This document shows, piece by piece, positions 55,908 to 64,000 of a stretch of 64,000 bases of DNA (its first letter is position 1; each line of letters opens with the position of its first letter). The notes below the pieces were generated by a model. The model saw nothing but the letters and a program-made list of their open reading frames with translations, made no database searches and had not been told where the DNA came from. The translations under genes were made by a program, and so were the position numbers. Source of the stretch: Campylobacter pinnipediorum subsp. pinnipediorum (GTDB lineage Bacteria; Campylobacterota; Campylobacteria; Campylobacterales; Campylobacteraceae); contig NZ_CP012546.1 in assembly GCF_002021925.1 (NCBI RefSeq), forward strand, positions 806,001 through 870,000. The letters are read 5' to 3'.

Positions 55908-56947
55908 GATTTTTTCTTATATTTTGCTTTTTAATAAATTTATATTCAAAAGAAATGGGTTTAAGAGAGCAAATTTCTGAGATGATTATGGTTGGTTTTA
56001 ATGGCCAAAAATATAGCGACAAAGATGTCAGAATTATGATTAGCGATCTTCATTATCCTAGATTTGGTGGTGTTGTTTTGTTTGGAAGAAATATACAAAA
56101 CAAAAGCCAATTAACAAAACTAATAAATTTAATAAAGCAAGAACGTCAAAATATACTTGTAGCCATAGATGAAGAAGGTGGAGAGGTTAGTAGATTAGTT
56201 GATAGTAGTTTTGGTGAAAAAACTTTAAGTGCTTATAAAGTTGGTGCCAATTTTGATATAAATAGTGCAAAAATCATTTATGAAAAATTAGCGAAAAAAC
56301 TACAAGATTGTGGTGTAAATATGAACTTTGCTCCAGTTGTTGATTTGCATGATGTAAACTCTAAAATAATAGGACAAAAAGAAAGAGCATATAGTCAAAA
56401 TTCTCAAAAAGTAAGTTTATATGCAAATATTTTTGCAGATTCATTGCATAAGTTTAATATAATCAATACTTTTAAGCATTTTCCTGGTCATGGTAGGTCA
56501 AAACAGGACTCACACAAAGAGAAAACTTACGTTAATATAACTGCAGATGATATTTTTGCTTATAAGGAAGCTATAAGATTAAATAAAATAGACACTATAA
56601 TGGTTGGTCATATTTTTGTTAATAATATAGATGATAAAAATCCAGCAAGTTTATCTAATACAATTATAAATTTAATGCTTAGAAAAGAGCTTGGTTTTGA
56701 TGGTGTTGTTATTAGTGATGATATGCTTATGGGCGGATTGGGTAATTACACACTAAAGGAAAAAATCATAAAATTTATAAATGCTGGTGGGGATATTATG
56801 CTTTTTAGTGAGTTTAAAATCAAAAATAAAAGAGTAGGGGATGTTGTATATGAGTGTATCTTGGATGCAATAAAAAATGGTGAAATTACAAAAGAACGAA
56901 TAAAAAAATCTTATAAAAGAATAATGAAACTAAAGGAAAAAATATAA
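55904..56947 (+). CDS. nagZ: Glycoside hydrolase family 3 beta-hexosaminidase
   Basis: 347 residues, NagZ-like GH3 fold. MVGFNGQ, the substrate-binding IDEEGGEVSRL, NMNFAPVVDLHD and KHFPGHGRSKQDSHKE (catalytic His-Asp loop) are present, with the nucleophile Asp in VVISDDMLMGGL. A short hydrophobic N-terminus ([14 protein letters not shown]) looks like a signal peptide, so unlike E. coli NagZ it may be periplasmic or membrane-bound. It would cut GlcNAc from muropeptides or other glycans. Sits between gpsA and the NDH-2 gene with overlaps on both sides. Confidence 0.9.
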   Translation: MRFFLIFCFLINLYSKEMGLREQISEMIMVGFNGQKYSDKDVRIMISDLHYPRFGGVVLFGRNIQNKSQLTKLINLIKQERQNILVAIDEEGGEVSRLVDSSFGEKTLSAYKVGANFDINSAKIIYEKLAKKLQDCGVNMNFAPVVDLHDVNSKIIGQKERAYSQNSQKVSLYANIFADSLHKFNIINTFKHFPGHGRSKQDSHKEKTYVNITADDIFAYKEAIRLNKIDTIMVGHIFVNNIDDKNPASLSNTIINLMLRKELGFDGVVISDDMLMGGLGNYTLKEKIIKFINAGGDIMLFSEFKIKNKRVGDVVYECILDAIKNGEITKERIKKSYKRIMKLKEKI

Positions 56948-58113
56948 TGAAAAAACCAAAAATAATTGTTGTTGGTGCTGGTTATGCCGGCATGGCTTTT
57001 TTAAAAAGCTTAGATGAGGAGTGTTTTAAAAAAGGTGATTTTACTATAATAAATAAAAACTCATATCATTATCATTCAACAATGCTTCATAAAGTTGCAA
57101 CTGCTGAAAAGAGCGGTAAGATTATGTTTGATTTAAGAGAAATTTTACACCCCGAGATAAAAATAATACAACAATTGGTTACAGATATAGATGAAAAAAA
57201 TCATGTTATCACTACTGAATTTGGAAGCTATGAATATGATTATTTGGTTTGTGCAGCAGGGTTTGAAAAAGAGAGTTTTAACTTGGAAGGAATTTCAAAT
57301 GCGATGTTTATAGATTCTTATTCTCAGTCTGCTAGAATATGTGAACAGATAAAATTAAAATTTGATCAAGCCTTAGAAAATGAAAAGGGCATGGAGATAG
57401 TAATATGCGGTGGTGGTCTTACTGGTATAGAGTTTGCTGCATCTTGTGCTAATATGATAAAAGAAAAATGTAAATTTTATAATGTTTCTAAACAATTACA
57501 AGATAAATTTAAAGTCAAATTAGTTAGCTCAACTCCTAGACTTTTAACTTTTTTTAGCGAGAAGTTATCTAAAAAAACAGCTGATAAGTTAGAGGAATTA
57601 GGGGTAAATGTTATACATGATACAAAGATAAAATCTTTAGAAAAAAATAAAGTTATTTTTGAAAATGGCTCTTTTAATGCTGATTTGATAGTTTGGACAG
57701 CTGGTGTTAAAGGTGCTAGTATAGTAAGTGATAGCGATAGAGAAAATGAAAGAGGAAGAGTAAAAGTAGATGATAAATTAAGAGCTATTGGTAGTAAGCA
57801 TATGTTTTATATAGGAGATGTTAGTGCGGTTAAAGACAAAAAAAATGGTGGATACTATCCTCCAACAGCACAGATAGCCTGTGAGCAGGGTGCTTATTTG
57901 GCAAGAGAATTTCGTAGTATTCTTTTTAATGAAGAATTTAATGAAGAATTTAATTTTAGAAGTAATGGTATTATATGTTCTATAGGGCATAAGTATTCTG
58001 TTGCAAAAGTGTTTGGTTTTGAGCTTTCTGGTTTATTGCCTTCTTTTTTAAAAACAATAGTAGAAAAGAAATGGAATGTTAAGATTTTAGGAATAAAGGG
58101 TATATTTTTATAA
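56947..58113 (+). CDS. ndh: Type II NADH dehydrogenase-like FAD oxidoreductase
   Basis: 388-residue pyridine nucleotide-disulfide oxidoreductase of the NDH-2 type. The FAD-binding motif IIVVGAGYAGMAFLKSL starts the protein, and a second dinucleotide motif EIVICGGGLTGIEFAASC lies near residue 150. IVWTAGVKGA and a GDVSAVKDKKNGGYYPPTAQIACEQGAY segment (FAD/quinone site) follow; the C-terminus is amphipathic for membrane attachment. It would pass electrons from NAD(P)H to menaquinone; the donor is uncertain because Campylobacter complex I uses flavodoxin. Starts on the nagZ stop (TAATG). Confidence 0.88.
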   Translation: MKKPKIIVVGAGYAGMAFLKSLDEECFKKGDFTIINKNSYHYHSTMLHKVATAEKSGKIMFDLREILHPEIKIIQQLVTDIDEKNHVITTEFGSYEYDYLVCAAGFEKESFNLEGISNAMFIDSYSQSARICEQIKLKFDQALENEKGMEIVICGGGLTGIEFAASCANMIKEKCKFYNVSKQLQDKFKVKLVSSTPRLLTFFSEKLSKKTADKLEELGVNVIHDTKIKSLEKNKVIFENGSFNADLIVWTAGVKGASIVSDSDRENERGRVKVDDKLRAIGSKHMFYIGDVSAVKDKKNGGYYPPTAQIACEQGAYLAREFRSILFNEEFNEEFNFRSNGIICSIGHKYSVAKVFGFELSGLLPSFLKTIVEKKWNVKILGIKGIFL

Positions 58114-58120
58114 TCATTAC

Positions 58121-58150
58121 AAAGAAGGTTTTAAAACCTTCTTTTGTTTT
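58121..58150. terminator. Strong bidirectional terminator after ndh
   Basis: A perfect 24-base palindrome (58121-58144, effectively a 10-bp stem with a 4-base loop), eight bases after the ndh stop and followed on the plus strand by TGTTTT. It also touches the end of the decayed chemoreceptor gene on the minus strand. Confidence 0.85.
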
Positions 58151-59416
58151 AATCTTTTAATTCATCAACCATTTGGTTGTATATTTTAAATATATTATTG
58201 CTTATATCTTCCAATCTATAAAATTTATTTGCTATTAGATCTATATTTGATTTATTGTAGCCATTTTTTGCATTATCTGAGATTTCTAATACATTAATAT
58301 TAAAATCAGAAATCAAATTTTTCAGAGCATTATATGATTTTGTATTTTTAAATTTATCATAACATTCCCCAGTATACTATTTTTCAAACTCATTGTTTAT
58401 TTTTTCTAAATTTTCAATATGAATATTTTCATTTATTACATCTGAATACAAATTAGTTTTGTGTATTATTTGTGATATCTTTGCTATTATACTAAATGTT
58501 TTATTTTCAACATATTTTGATGTAATTGCTGTAGTTTCTGCATCAGAATTAAATTTACTTAATATATTTTTAAACATTTAAACACTTGCGTTAGCCTCTT
58601 GCGCTATCTTGTTAATTTCATCGGAATTTTGGCTAATCTCTGTTGTTTCTTGCTGCAATGTTTGTATACTTATGCTTATTTCGCTCGTTGCTTTTTGGGT
58701 ATTTTCAGCAAGTTTTTTTACTTCATCTGCAACAACTGCGAATCCTCTTCCATGCTCTCCAGCCCTTGCTGTTTCTATTGCAACAATTTAATGCTAATAA
58801 ATTTGTTTGTTCTGCTATATATTTTATTAATCCAACTACTGATGATATTTCATCGGTTCTTGATGTTAGACTTTTTATGGCATTTGCTGAATTATCTACC
58901 AATTCTTCTAGTGAGTTCACACTAGTGCTTAATTTTTCCATACTTATTAGAGTTTCATTTGCTGTATCTGATGTTTATTGTGCAATGTTTGCCATTTGTG
59001 TTAAATTTTTTATGCTTGTATTTAAATCATTTTAAACATCTTCTATTCTATTGCTCCCGTTTTTTAAATTACCAAATTTCTCAGACAATATGCCTCTTAT
59101 TTTGCTTTTTTGACCTGCTTTGATTCCATCTACACCGTTACTCATGAAAATAGCATTTGTTTTAAATAAACCTCTAAAAACCCTCTGTAAAAATATTTCT
59201 ATATGTTACACCACTTTCAGCCATACTAACACAAGTCGCCATCTCTCTTTGTAGAGCCTCGATTTGATCAAGTAAATCATTTATGCCAAGTGCTATCTCG
59301 CCCATTGGATCGCTAGTGTCTGGATTGATTATACAGGGTTCTAGTATTCCATTTCTAACTGATTTTATTACTTCCAATATTTCATTGTAATTAACTTTTT
59401 TCTTACTACCAAACAC
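58149..59416 (-). pseudogene. Decayed cytoplasmic chemoreceptor (MCP) gene
   Basis: The whole length of a chemoreceptor can still be read on the minus strand, but not in one frame. It begins at GTG 59416 (MFGSKKKVNYNEIL, AAGGAG seven bases before) and continues through an MGEIALGINDLLDQIEALQREM segment. A one-base change in a T-run (around 59176) shifts the frame after TYRNIFTEGF. Three TAA stops follow, at positions expected to be Gln, Glu and Gln. A second frameshift in [20 protein letters not shown] destroys the signalling hairpin. A TAG sits where the Trp of a CZB-like EK-W-YTGE motif belongs. The C-terminus resembles a CZB zinc-sensing domain. Receptor non-functional; neighbour of a broken cetB-like gene. 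Confidence 0.9.
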
Positions 59417-59429
59417 AATCAACTCCTTT

Positions 59430-59937
59430 TTAACTTCTTTGTAAATTATTTACAAATTCATCATAGGTTGTATTTTTTCAACTAAGTAAATTTTGCAAAT
59501 ATTTAAAAGAAGCATCAATGCCACCATTTTTTTCTAGATTTAAAAGTTTTTCATAAATTGCTTTGATAATATCCAATGCTTTTTGATTCGGTTTTCTTCT
59601 TACCGAATAATATCCGACTATATTTTCACTTTGATCTAAAGATGCAGTTATATTTGCAAAAACCCAATAAAAAGATCCATCAAAACTACGATTTTTTACA
59701 TATGCAAAAATTTCTTGTTTGCTTTCAATCTTTTCCTATAGCATTTTAAATATAACTTTTGGCATATCTAGATGTCTTACTATATTGTGTTTTTCCTATA
59801 AGCTCATTGCCTTTTGCTTCAACAATATCTACAAATGGAACATTGCAATAAGTTATTCTTCCACTCTTATCTGTTTTTGAGACCAAAAAAGCACTTTCGC
59901 TTACTTGTCTTTCTATATTTGTTGTTATATTAGACAT
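59430..59937 (-). pseudogene. cetB: Decayed cetB-like PAS energy-taxis gene
   Basis: The start (ATG 59937, SAFLVSKTDKSGRITYCN) and later parts (HNIVRHLDMPKVIFKML, FAYVKNRSFDGSFYWVFANIT, IVGYYSVRRKP) align with the PAS protein CetB, the FAD redox sensor that signals with CetA in C. jejuni energy taxis. Three lesions are seen: a frameshift near 59790 in an A-run just before the HNIVRH segment; a TAG at the position of the conserved Trp (ML-W-EKI); and a TGA after LLS near the end. The natural stop is the TAA at 59430-59432, and the decayed receptor gene follows 13 bases later. Without repair no full-length sensor can be made. Confidence 0.9.
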
Positions 59938-59963
59938 TTATTTTTCTTGCTGAATGTTTTATA

Positions 59964-61208
59964 CTATGATTTTACAGCTTGTGCCATATCCCACATAGGC
60001 ATAAATATACCAAGTGCTAAAAATGTAACCATTATGGCTAAAACCGCCAAAAGAATAGGCTCTATATATGTTGATATATTGTCAATAATATCATTAAATT
60101 TCATTTTATAATAATCGGTTACTTTTTCAAGCATAGAATCCAAGCTACCACTTTGTTCACCAGCACTAATCATCTGAAGCAACATGCTTTCATATAATTC
60201 AGTATCTTTAAAACTTTCAGTTAAACTAACCCCTCTACCTACCAATACTTTAACACCGGAAAGTTTTGCTTTTAAATTTTCGTTTGAAACTGTTAAAACA
60301 GCAGTGTCTAGCGAGTCCGCTATAGGAATTCCTGCACGAACTAATTCTGTAAAAATTAGATTAAATCTACTCATTGTAGAAAAATGTATTATTTTGCCTA
60401 TAAGATATACTTTTAAAATAAATTTATCAAACGACTTTTTAAATTCCATATTGCCGCCATATGCTTTTTTTAAAACTATCAATAACGCAACAAATGCCCC
60501 TAAAATAAAAAGACCATAGTTGCTTAAAGCACTTTCCATTGCAAGCAGCATTCTCGTTGGTAACGGCAATTCAGCCCCTAGTTGTTCAAAAATTTCACGG
60601 AATTTCGGAACAACTGATAACATCATAATTGCAAATGCTATTACAATGGCGACTATTACTGTTATTGGATATCGGATAGCTTTTTTAAATTTTTGTTGAT
60701 TATCCCAAACATCTTGTAATATTTCAGCAAGTTTGGTCATGGATTCAGCCATATTACCTGTATTTTCTCCAAGTCTAATCATGGCTATTGTTACATCTCC
60801 AAATTCACCTCTAAATGAATTCATTGATTCTGTTAAACTCGATCCTTGATTTAAATCTTCATTTATTTTATTAAAAATTTCTTGTAATCTTTTGTCTTCA
60901 GATGATTTTGCAATTTCTTTGATACTATCGTGTATAGATATTCCAGCATTCGTCATAACACTTAATTGTCTTATACTGGCAACTAAAATAGGTGTTTTTA
61001 ATTTTGGTTTTATAAATATTTTAGATATTTTATCACCAAAATCGTTTATTTGCTCTGTTATTGGAATAGCTTTTGTTTCGCCTATTTTTACTATCATTCC
61101 ATAATTTCTTGAAGTTGCTATATTTTTAACTTCATTTTTATTGTTAGCTTTAAGAATTATTTTTTGTCTTCTTCCATTGTCTATGTATTCAACTTCAAAA
61201 AATTTCAT
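59964..61208 (-). CDS. ctsF: Type II secretion/type IV pilus inner-membrane protein, GspF/PilC family
   Basis: 414-residue platform protein of a type II secretion-like DNA uptake apparatus. It contains two GspF domains (about residues 65-190 and 270-395), each ending in hydrophobic helices: three transmembrane segments near 165-190, 215-245 and 380-405. Motifs such as GLRLGENTGNMAESMTKLAEIL and SAGEQSGSLDSMLEKVTDYY are typical. In C. jejuni ctsF is needed for natural transformation. It starts at an ATGA overlap with the ATPase gene and is the last gene of the operon in this window. Confidence 0.92.
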   Translation of the reverse strand: MKFFEVEYIDNGRRQKIILKANNKNEVKNIATSRNYGMIVKIGETKAIPITEQINDFGDKISKIFIKPKLKTPILVASIRQLSVMTNAGISIHDSIKEIAKSSEDKRLQEIFNKINEDLNQGSSLTESMNSFRGEFGDVTIAMIRLGENTGNMAESMTKLAEILQDVWDNQQKFKKAIRYPITVIVAIVIAFAIMMLSVVPKFREIFEQLGAELPLPTRMLLAMESALSNYGLFILGAFVALLIVLKKAYGGNMEFKKSFDKFILKVYLIGKIIHFSTMSRFNLIFTELVRAGIPIADSLDTAVLTVSNENLKAKLSGVKVLVGRGVSLTESFKDTELYESMLLQMISAGEQSGSLDSMLEKVTDYYKMKFNDIIDNISTYIEPILLAVLAIMVTFLALGIFMPMWDMAQAVKS

Positions 61209-62947
61209 GCTTTAGCCACCCTGTAAACTTCTTCTATTGTTGTTATGCCTCTTGCTGCACGCAAAATGCCATCTTTAAACATATCAATAAATCCTTCTTC
61301 ATATGCCACTTTTCTAATCTCTTCTTTGGTTGCTGAGTTTGCAACTAAATTTTGTATATGATCACTAATAGGTAAAATTTCACTTATCATTTCACGTCCG
61401 ATATAACCTGTTCCTGAGCAATGCTCACAACCAACATTTGTATAAAATTGATACTCTTGTGGTAGAAAATTTTCAAAATCTTTCATCGCTGTTTTTGACA
61501 AATTGATTTTTTGTTTACAGTGGGGACAAAGTTTTCTAACAAGTCTTTGTGCCTCTATACCAACCAAAGCACCACTTACAAGATATGGTTCTATCCCCAT
61601 ATCTATTATTCTAGGAAGCGCCGATATTGCATCGTTTGTATGGAGCGTAGAAAATACCAAGTGTCCAGTAAGGGCGGCTTGTATTGCTATGCGCAAAGTT
61701 TCTTGATCTCTTATCTCACCTATCATTATAATGTCAGGGTCTTGACGTAATATAGATCTTAATGCTGATGAGAAATTTAAACCAGCTTTTTCATTTACAT
61801 GCACTTGTTGAATTAGATTAAGTTGATACTCAACAGGATCCTCAACAGTAATTATTTTTGTATCCACACTTTTAATGTCATTTAATGCAGCATACAGAGT
61901 AGTTGTTTTACCAGAGCCTGTTGGTCCAGTAACTAAAATAATTCCGTAAGGAGCTTTCATAGCCTTTTTAAATTTATCAAAATTTTCAGGGTGCATACCT
62001 AAATTTTCAAGATTTATTACAACTTTTGATTTATCCAATATACGAAGAACAATACTTTCACCGTTTAATATAGGTAATGTAGATATACGAAAATCATACT
62101 CTTTGTCTAAAATTTGAGCAGAAAAACGACCATCTTGAGGTTTTCTACGTTCGGCTATATCCATATTTGATAGCAATTTCATACGGCTAACCATAGGAGG
62201 ATATATATCTTTATCAAATATAAATGTTTCAGTAAGTAATCCATCTATACGACTTCTTACTATACAATTTGTTTCCGTTGGTTCTATATGTATATCACTA
62301 GCTCTACTTTGAATAGAAGTTTTTAGTATAACTTCTATTAGTTTAAGAATACCAGAGCTTTCATCAGCTTGATTATTTATTGCTGAACTTGAAAGTTCTT
62401 TTCTGATTTCTATTATTAGATCTCTTATACTTTCATTTAGTTCTAGTTTATTTATGAATTTATCTATCTGGCTTGGATTTGCTATTGCAACTTTTAATAA
62501 CTTTCTATTGAATAAATTTTGAACCTTATCTTGTGTTATAATATCAAAAGGATTTTTAAAGATAACATATACGTTTATCTCATCTTCTTTAATTGGTAAT
62601 ATTTCAAAATTTTTAATTTTTGCAATACCTATTTTTTCAGATATGCGATAATCTATACTTACATTATCAAGATCAAATAACTCTAAGTTAAATTCTCTAG
62701 AAATTATTTTCAAAAAATCATCTATTATGATTCCAATATCGTTAGTTATAGATGATATATCTAATCTATTTCTTCTATATAGCTCAACCGCAGACATAAT
62801 TAAAGTTTCTTCATCTATCAAGTTGTTTTTTATGAGAATATCTACTAGCGATAAATTTTGATTTTGTAAGGTTGTCTCGTCTATTTCTTTTGTTATTTTT
62901 TGATTATCCAATAAATGTTTAAATAATATATTTTCAGTTGAATTCAT
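61205..62947 (-). CDS. ctsE: Type II secretion/type IV pilus ATPase, GspE/PilB family
   Basis: 580-residue hexameric ATPase that drives pseudopilus assembly for DNA uptake. An N-terminal MshEN-like region (~1-180) precedes the AAA core. Walker A is GPTGSGKTTT near residue 340, the Asp box and Walker B lie in QDPDIIMIGEIRDQET, and the His box is in STLHTNDA. A tetracysteine zinc site is made of CPHC and CEHC (~residues 480-525). IHIEPTETNCIVRSRIDG is the family's arginine/His segment. It overlaps the upstream small gene by one base and ctsF by four. Confidence 0.94.
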   Translation of the reverse strand: MNSTENILFKHLLDNQKITKEIDETTLQNQNLSLVDILIKNNLIDEETLIMSAVELYRRNRLDISSITNDIGIIIDDFLKIISREFNLELFDLDNVSIDYRISEKIGIAKIKNFEILPIKEDEINVYVIFKNPFDIITQDKVQNLFNRKLLKVAIANPSQIDKFINKLELNESIRDLIIEIRKELSSSAINNQADESSGILKLIEVILKTSIQSRASDIHIEPTETNCIVRSRIDGLLTETFIFDKDIYPPMVSRMKLLSNMDIAERRKPQDGRFSAQILDKEYDFRISTLPILNGESIVLRILDKSKVVINLENLGMHPENFDKFKKAMKAPYGIILVTGPTGSGKTTTLYAALNDIKSVDTKIITVEDPVEYQLNLIQQVHVNEKAGLNFSSALRSILRQDPDIIMIGEIRDQETLRIAIQAALTGHLVFSTLHTNDAISALPRIIDMGIEPYLVSGALVGIEAQRLVRKLCPHCKQKINLSKTAMKDFENFLPQEYQFYTNVGCEHCSGTGYIGREMISEILPISDHIQNLVANSATKEEIRKVAYEEGFIDMFKDGILRAARGITTIEEVYRVAKA

Positions 62948-63492
62948 TACCAGTACTCTATTTCAGAAATAAGCTCATCGTTTTTATATGTTTTTATATA
63001 TATTCTTTGAATTTCATTATAATCATTACTTTTTCCTAATTCATAATAAGTATCTGAATTATTATCATTGAATATATATATCTCTCCATCTTTTTCATAA
63101 TCTTTTTTAACAAATCTATCAAATATCATTGATAGTATATAATCACTTCTTGGAAGTCTTATATAATCTATATTTACACCATCTATTATAGCATGATATA
63201 ATAGTTTTTTCTTAAATAGTATATCAGCAAAATATGCTGCATTCTCTCTTGCTTCTTTTGTTTTTACTAATTTAAAAATAGGTAATGTTAATCTATTTAT
63301 CTGATGCGTATTAAGACAAGATATTGCATAAAGATTTAATATTCCATCATCATTGTTGTCTTTGTAGAATTTCTCAACCGTATTTGAACAAACTTGTGAA
63401 TAATTTTTATTATTAAACCAGTTTTGAATATCTGCACCATTTATAGCAAAACATTGATTTGCTATAAATAAAAATATAAAAATATATCTCAT
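62947..63492 (-). CDS. Exported hypothetical protein in the competence operon
   Basis: 181 residues with a clear signal peptide (~1-16, ending CFA). The mature part begins INGADIQNWFNNKNYSQVC and has two further cysteine-containing helices; the C-terminal half is rich in Asp, Asn and Tyr with beta-like segments (DGEIYIFNDNN, IQRIYIKTYKNDELISEIEYW). No enzyme motif is visible and I do not recognise a named family. Its position just before ctsE is where C. jejuni has ctsX/ctsP-type genes, but similarity is not evident. One-base overlaps (TAATG) on both sides tie it to the DNA-uptake operon, so a periplasmic part of that machine is inferred. Confidence 0.75.
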   Translation of the reverse strand: MRYIFIFLFIANQCFAINGADIQNWFNNKNYSQVCSNTVEKFYKDNNDDGILNLYAISCLNTHQINRLTLPIFKLVKTKEARENAAYFADILFKKKLLYHAIIDGVNIDYIRLPRSDYILSMIFDRFVKKDYEKDGEIYIFNDNNSDTYYELGKSNDYNEIQRIYIKTYKNDELISEIEYW

Positions 63493-64000
63493 TATAATGT
63501 ATCGCTTTCTATCTTATTAATTAATTTGTTTATGTTTTCACTATTTTTAGATTTGTTGTAGGATTTTAGAACTTTTAAAGCATCGCTTTTTTGATCTAAT
63601 TTGTATTTAGCTATTGCAAATATACTCCAGCTATCTTCGTTAGAATTATCAATCTCATTAGCGTTTAATGACCATTTTAAAGCTTTTTCGTATTCTTTAT
63701 TTTTTAAAAAATACTTTGCTAATTGTATTGCGTATCTTATATCATTCGTTCTATAAAAATTATTTTCTAAAATTTTTTCTTCATCATTAGTTTCGGAATT
63801 TTTTATCTCTATTTGAAATTTTTTATTATTATTTTTATTATTGTATGTGTATTCCTTGCTTTGATTGGTTGGTATAATTTGTTCATTATCTTTTGATTCT
63901 AAAATTGATTGATCGTTTGTAAAATTATCATAATTATATTCTAGATTTATTGTATTTATTTTCAGCCAACCTTGAATTACGTTGCTATTGTTTTGTTGTT
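63492..64000 (-). CDS. TPR (CDC27-like) protein, N-terminus beyond the window
   Basis: 168 codons of the C-terminal part, in one open frame to the window edge. The first ~70 residues seen are Asn/Lys/Glu-rich low complexity. From about 70 on there are tetratricopeptide-type helices: RYAIQLAKYFLKNKEYEKALKWSLNANEIDNSNEDSWSIFAIAKYKLDQKSDALKVLKSY. Proteins of this kind, often named CDC27 family, occur beside gspE genes in many Campylobacter genomes and may correspond to a pilotin- or PilN/PilP-associated scaffold. Its stop overlaps the next start by one base, so it belongs to the cts operon. Confidence 0.8.
   Translation of the reverse strand, partial: QQNNSNVIQGWLKINTINLEYNYDNFTNDQSILESKDNEQIIPTNQSKEYTYNNKNNNKKFQIEIKNSETNDEEKILENNFYRTNDIRYAIQLAKYFLKNKEYEKALKWSLNANEIDNSNEDSWSIFAIAKYKLDQKSDALKVLKSYNKSKNSENINKLINKIESDTL

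Noticed and set aside
58599-59035. Plus-strand ORFs of up to 130 codons in the 58.6-59.0 kb region
   Set aside because: They lie antisense to the readable chemoreceptor pseudogene, whose protein similarity is unmistakable on the minus strand.
59500-59510. In-frame TGA in the cetB-like gene as a second selenocysteine codon
   Set aside because: The gene also has a TAG and a frameshift, CetB has no redox cysteine at this place, and no hairpin follows; it is decay, not recoding.

Overview
This window is a strongly A+T-rich, densely packed piece of chromosome from a Campylobacter species that is not C. jejuni itself. The evidence is local gene order shared with the genus: pta-ackA beside flgH, cbpA-hspR-kefB, gmhA-hldE-hldD-gmhB next to a small cytochrome c, yebC-ppiB, gatB-gpsA, a pglJ-pglB-pglA-pglC-pglD block, and a cts-type type II secretion/competence operon. 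The species cannot be fixed from the sequence alone.

Layout: 1-3.1 kb (minus) is the acetate pathway (pta, ackA) followed by a BON-domain lipoprotein cut by the window edge. 3.1-6.9 kb (plus) has flgH, then the HspR-controlled heat-shock operon and a Kef-type antiporter. 6.9-11.5 kb (minus) has dnaE, an RRM protein and a DJ-1 family protein. At 11.6 kb is a short gene with an in-frame TGA that is best read as a SelW-like selenoprotein; it is hidden from ordinary ORF calling. A periplasmic asparaginase and a decayed chemoreceptor remnant follow.

14.1-27.0 kb (plus) is one long glycan operon: two different UDP-sugar 6-dehydrogenases, an ecotin protease inhibitor, a Wzx-type flippase, GT25, GT4 and GT2 glycosyltransferases, then pglJ, pglB (oligosaccharyltransferase), pglA, pglC and pglD. 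Compared with the C. jejuni pgl locus it lacks pglE, pglF, pglG, pglH, pglI, the ABC flippase pglK and galE/gne in this window. This suggests a different, probably uronic-acid-containing N-glycan exported by a Wzx protein. It is the most interesting region of the window.

27.3-34.3 kb (minus) holds a membrane/housekeeping operon (NSS transporter, M48 protease, PrmC, DUF4149) and a translationally coupled leuB-TPR-acidic protein-cca operon. 34.3-37.7 kb (minus) is the ADP-heptose pathway for the LOS core. 37.8-49.6 kb (plus) runs from a cytochrome c and an Asp/Glu racemase through YebC and a cyclophilin into a nutrient block: dicarboxylate symporter, nitroreductase, two M20 amidohydrolases, Asp-dipeptidase PepE, DcuC, PepT and a GlpT-like transporter. 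With the asparaginase and racemase this suggests use of peptide-, Asn- and Asp-derived C4 acids.

49.7-53.3 kb (minus) has a second NSS transporter, an ankyrin protein and HtrA/DegP. 53.6-58.1 kb (plus) is a tightly overlapped gatB-gpsA-nagZ-ndh operon. 58.1-59.9 kb (minus) contains a cetB-like PAS gene and a complete-length chemoreceptor gene, both broken by several stops and frameshifts. The window ends inside the competence operon (gspF/ctsF, gspE/ctsE, a small exported protein, and a TPR protein cut by the edge). No rRNA, tRNA, CRISPR array, insertion sequence or prophage gene was recognised.
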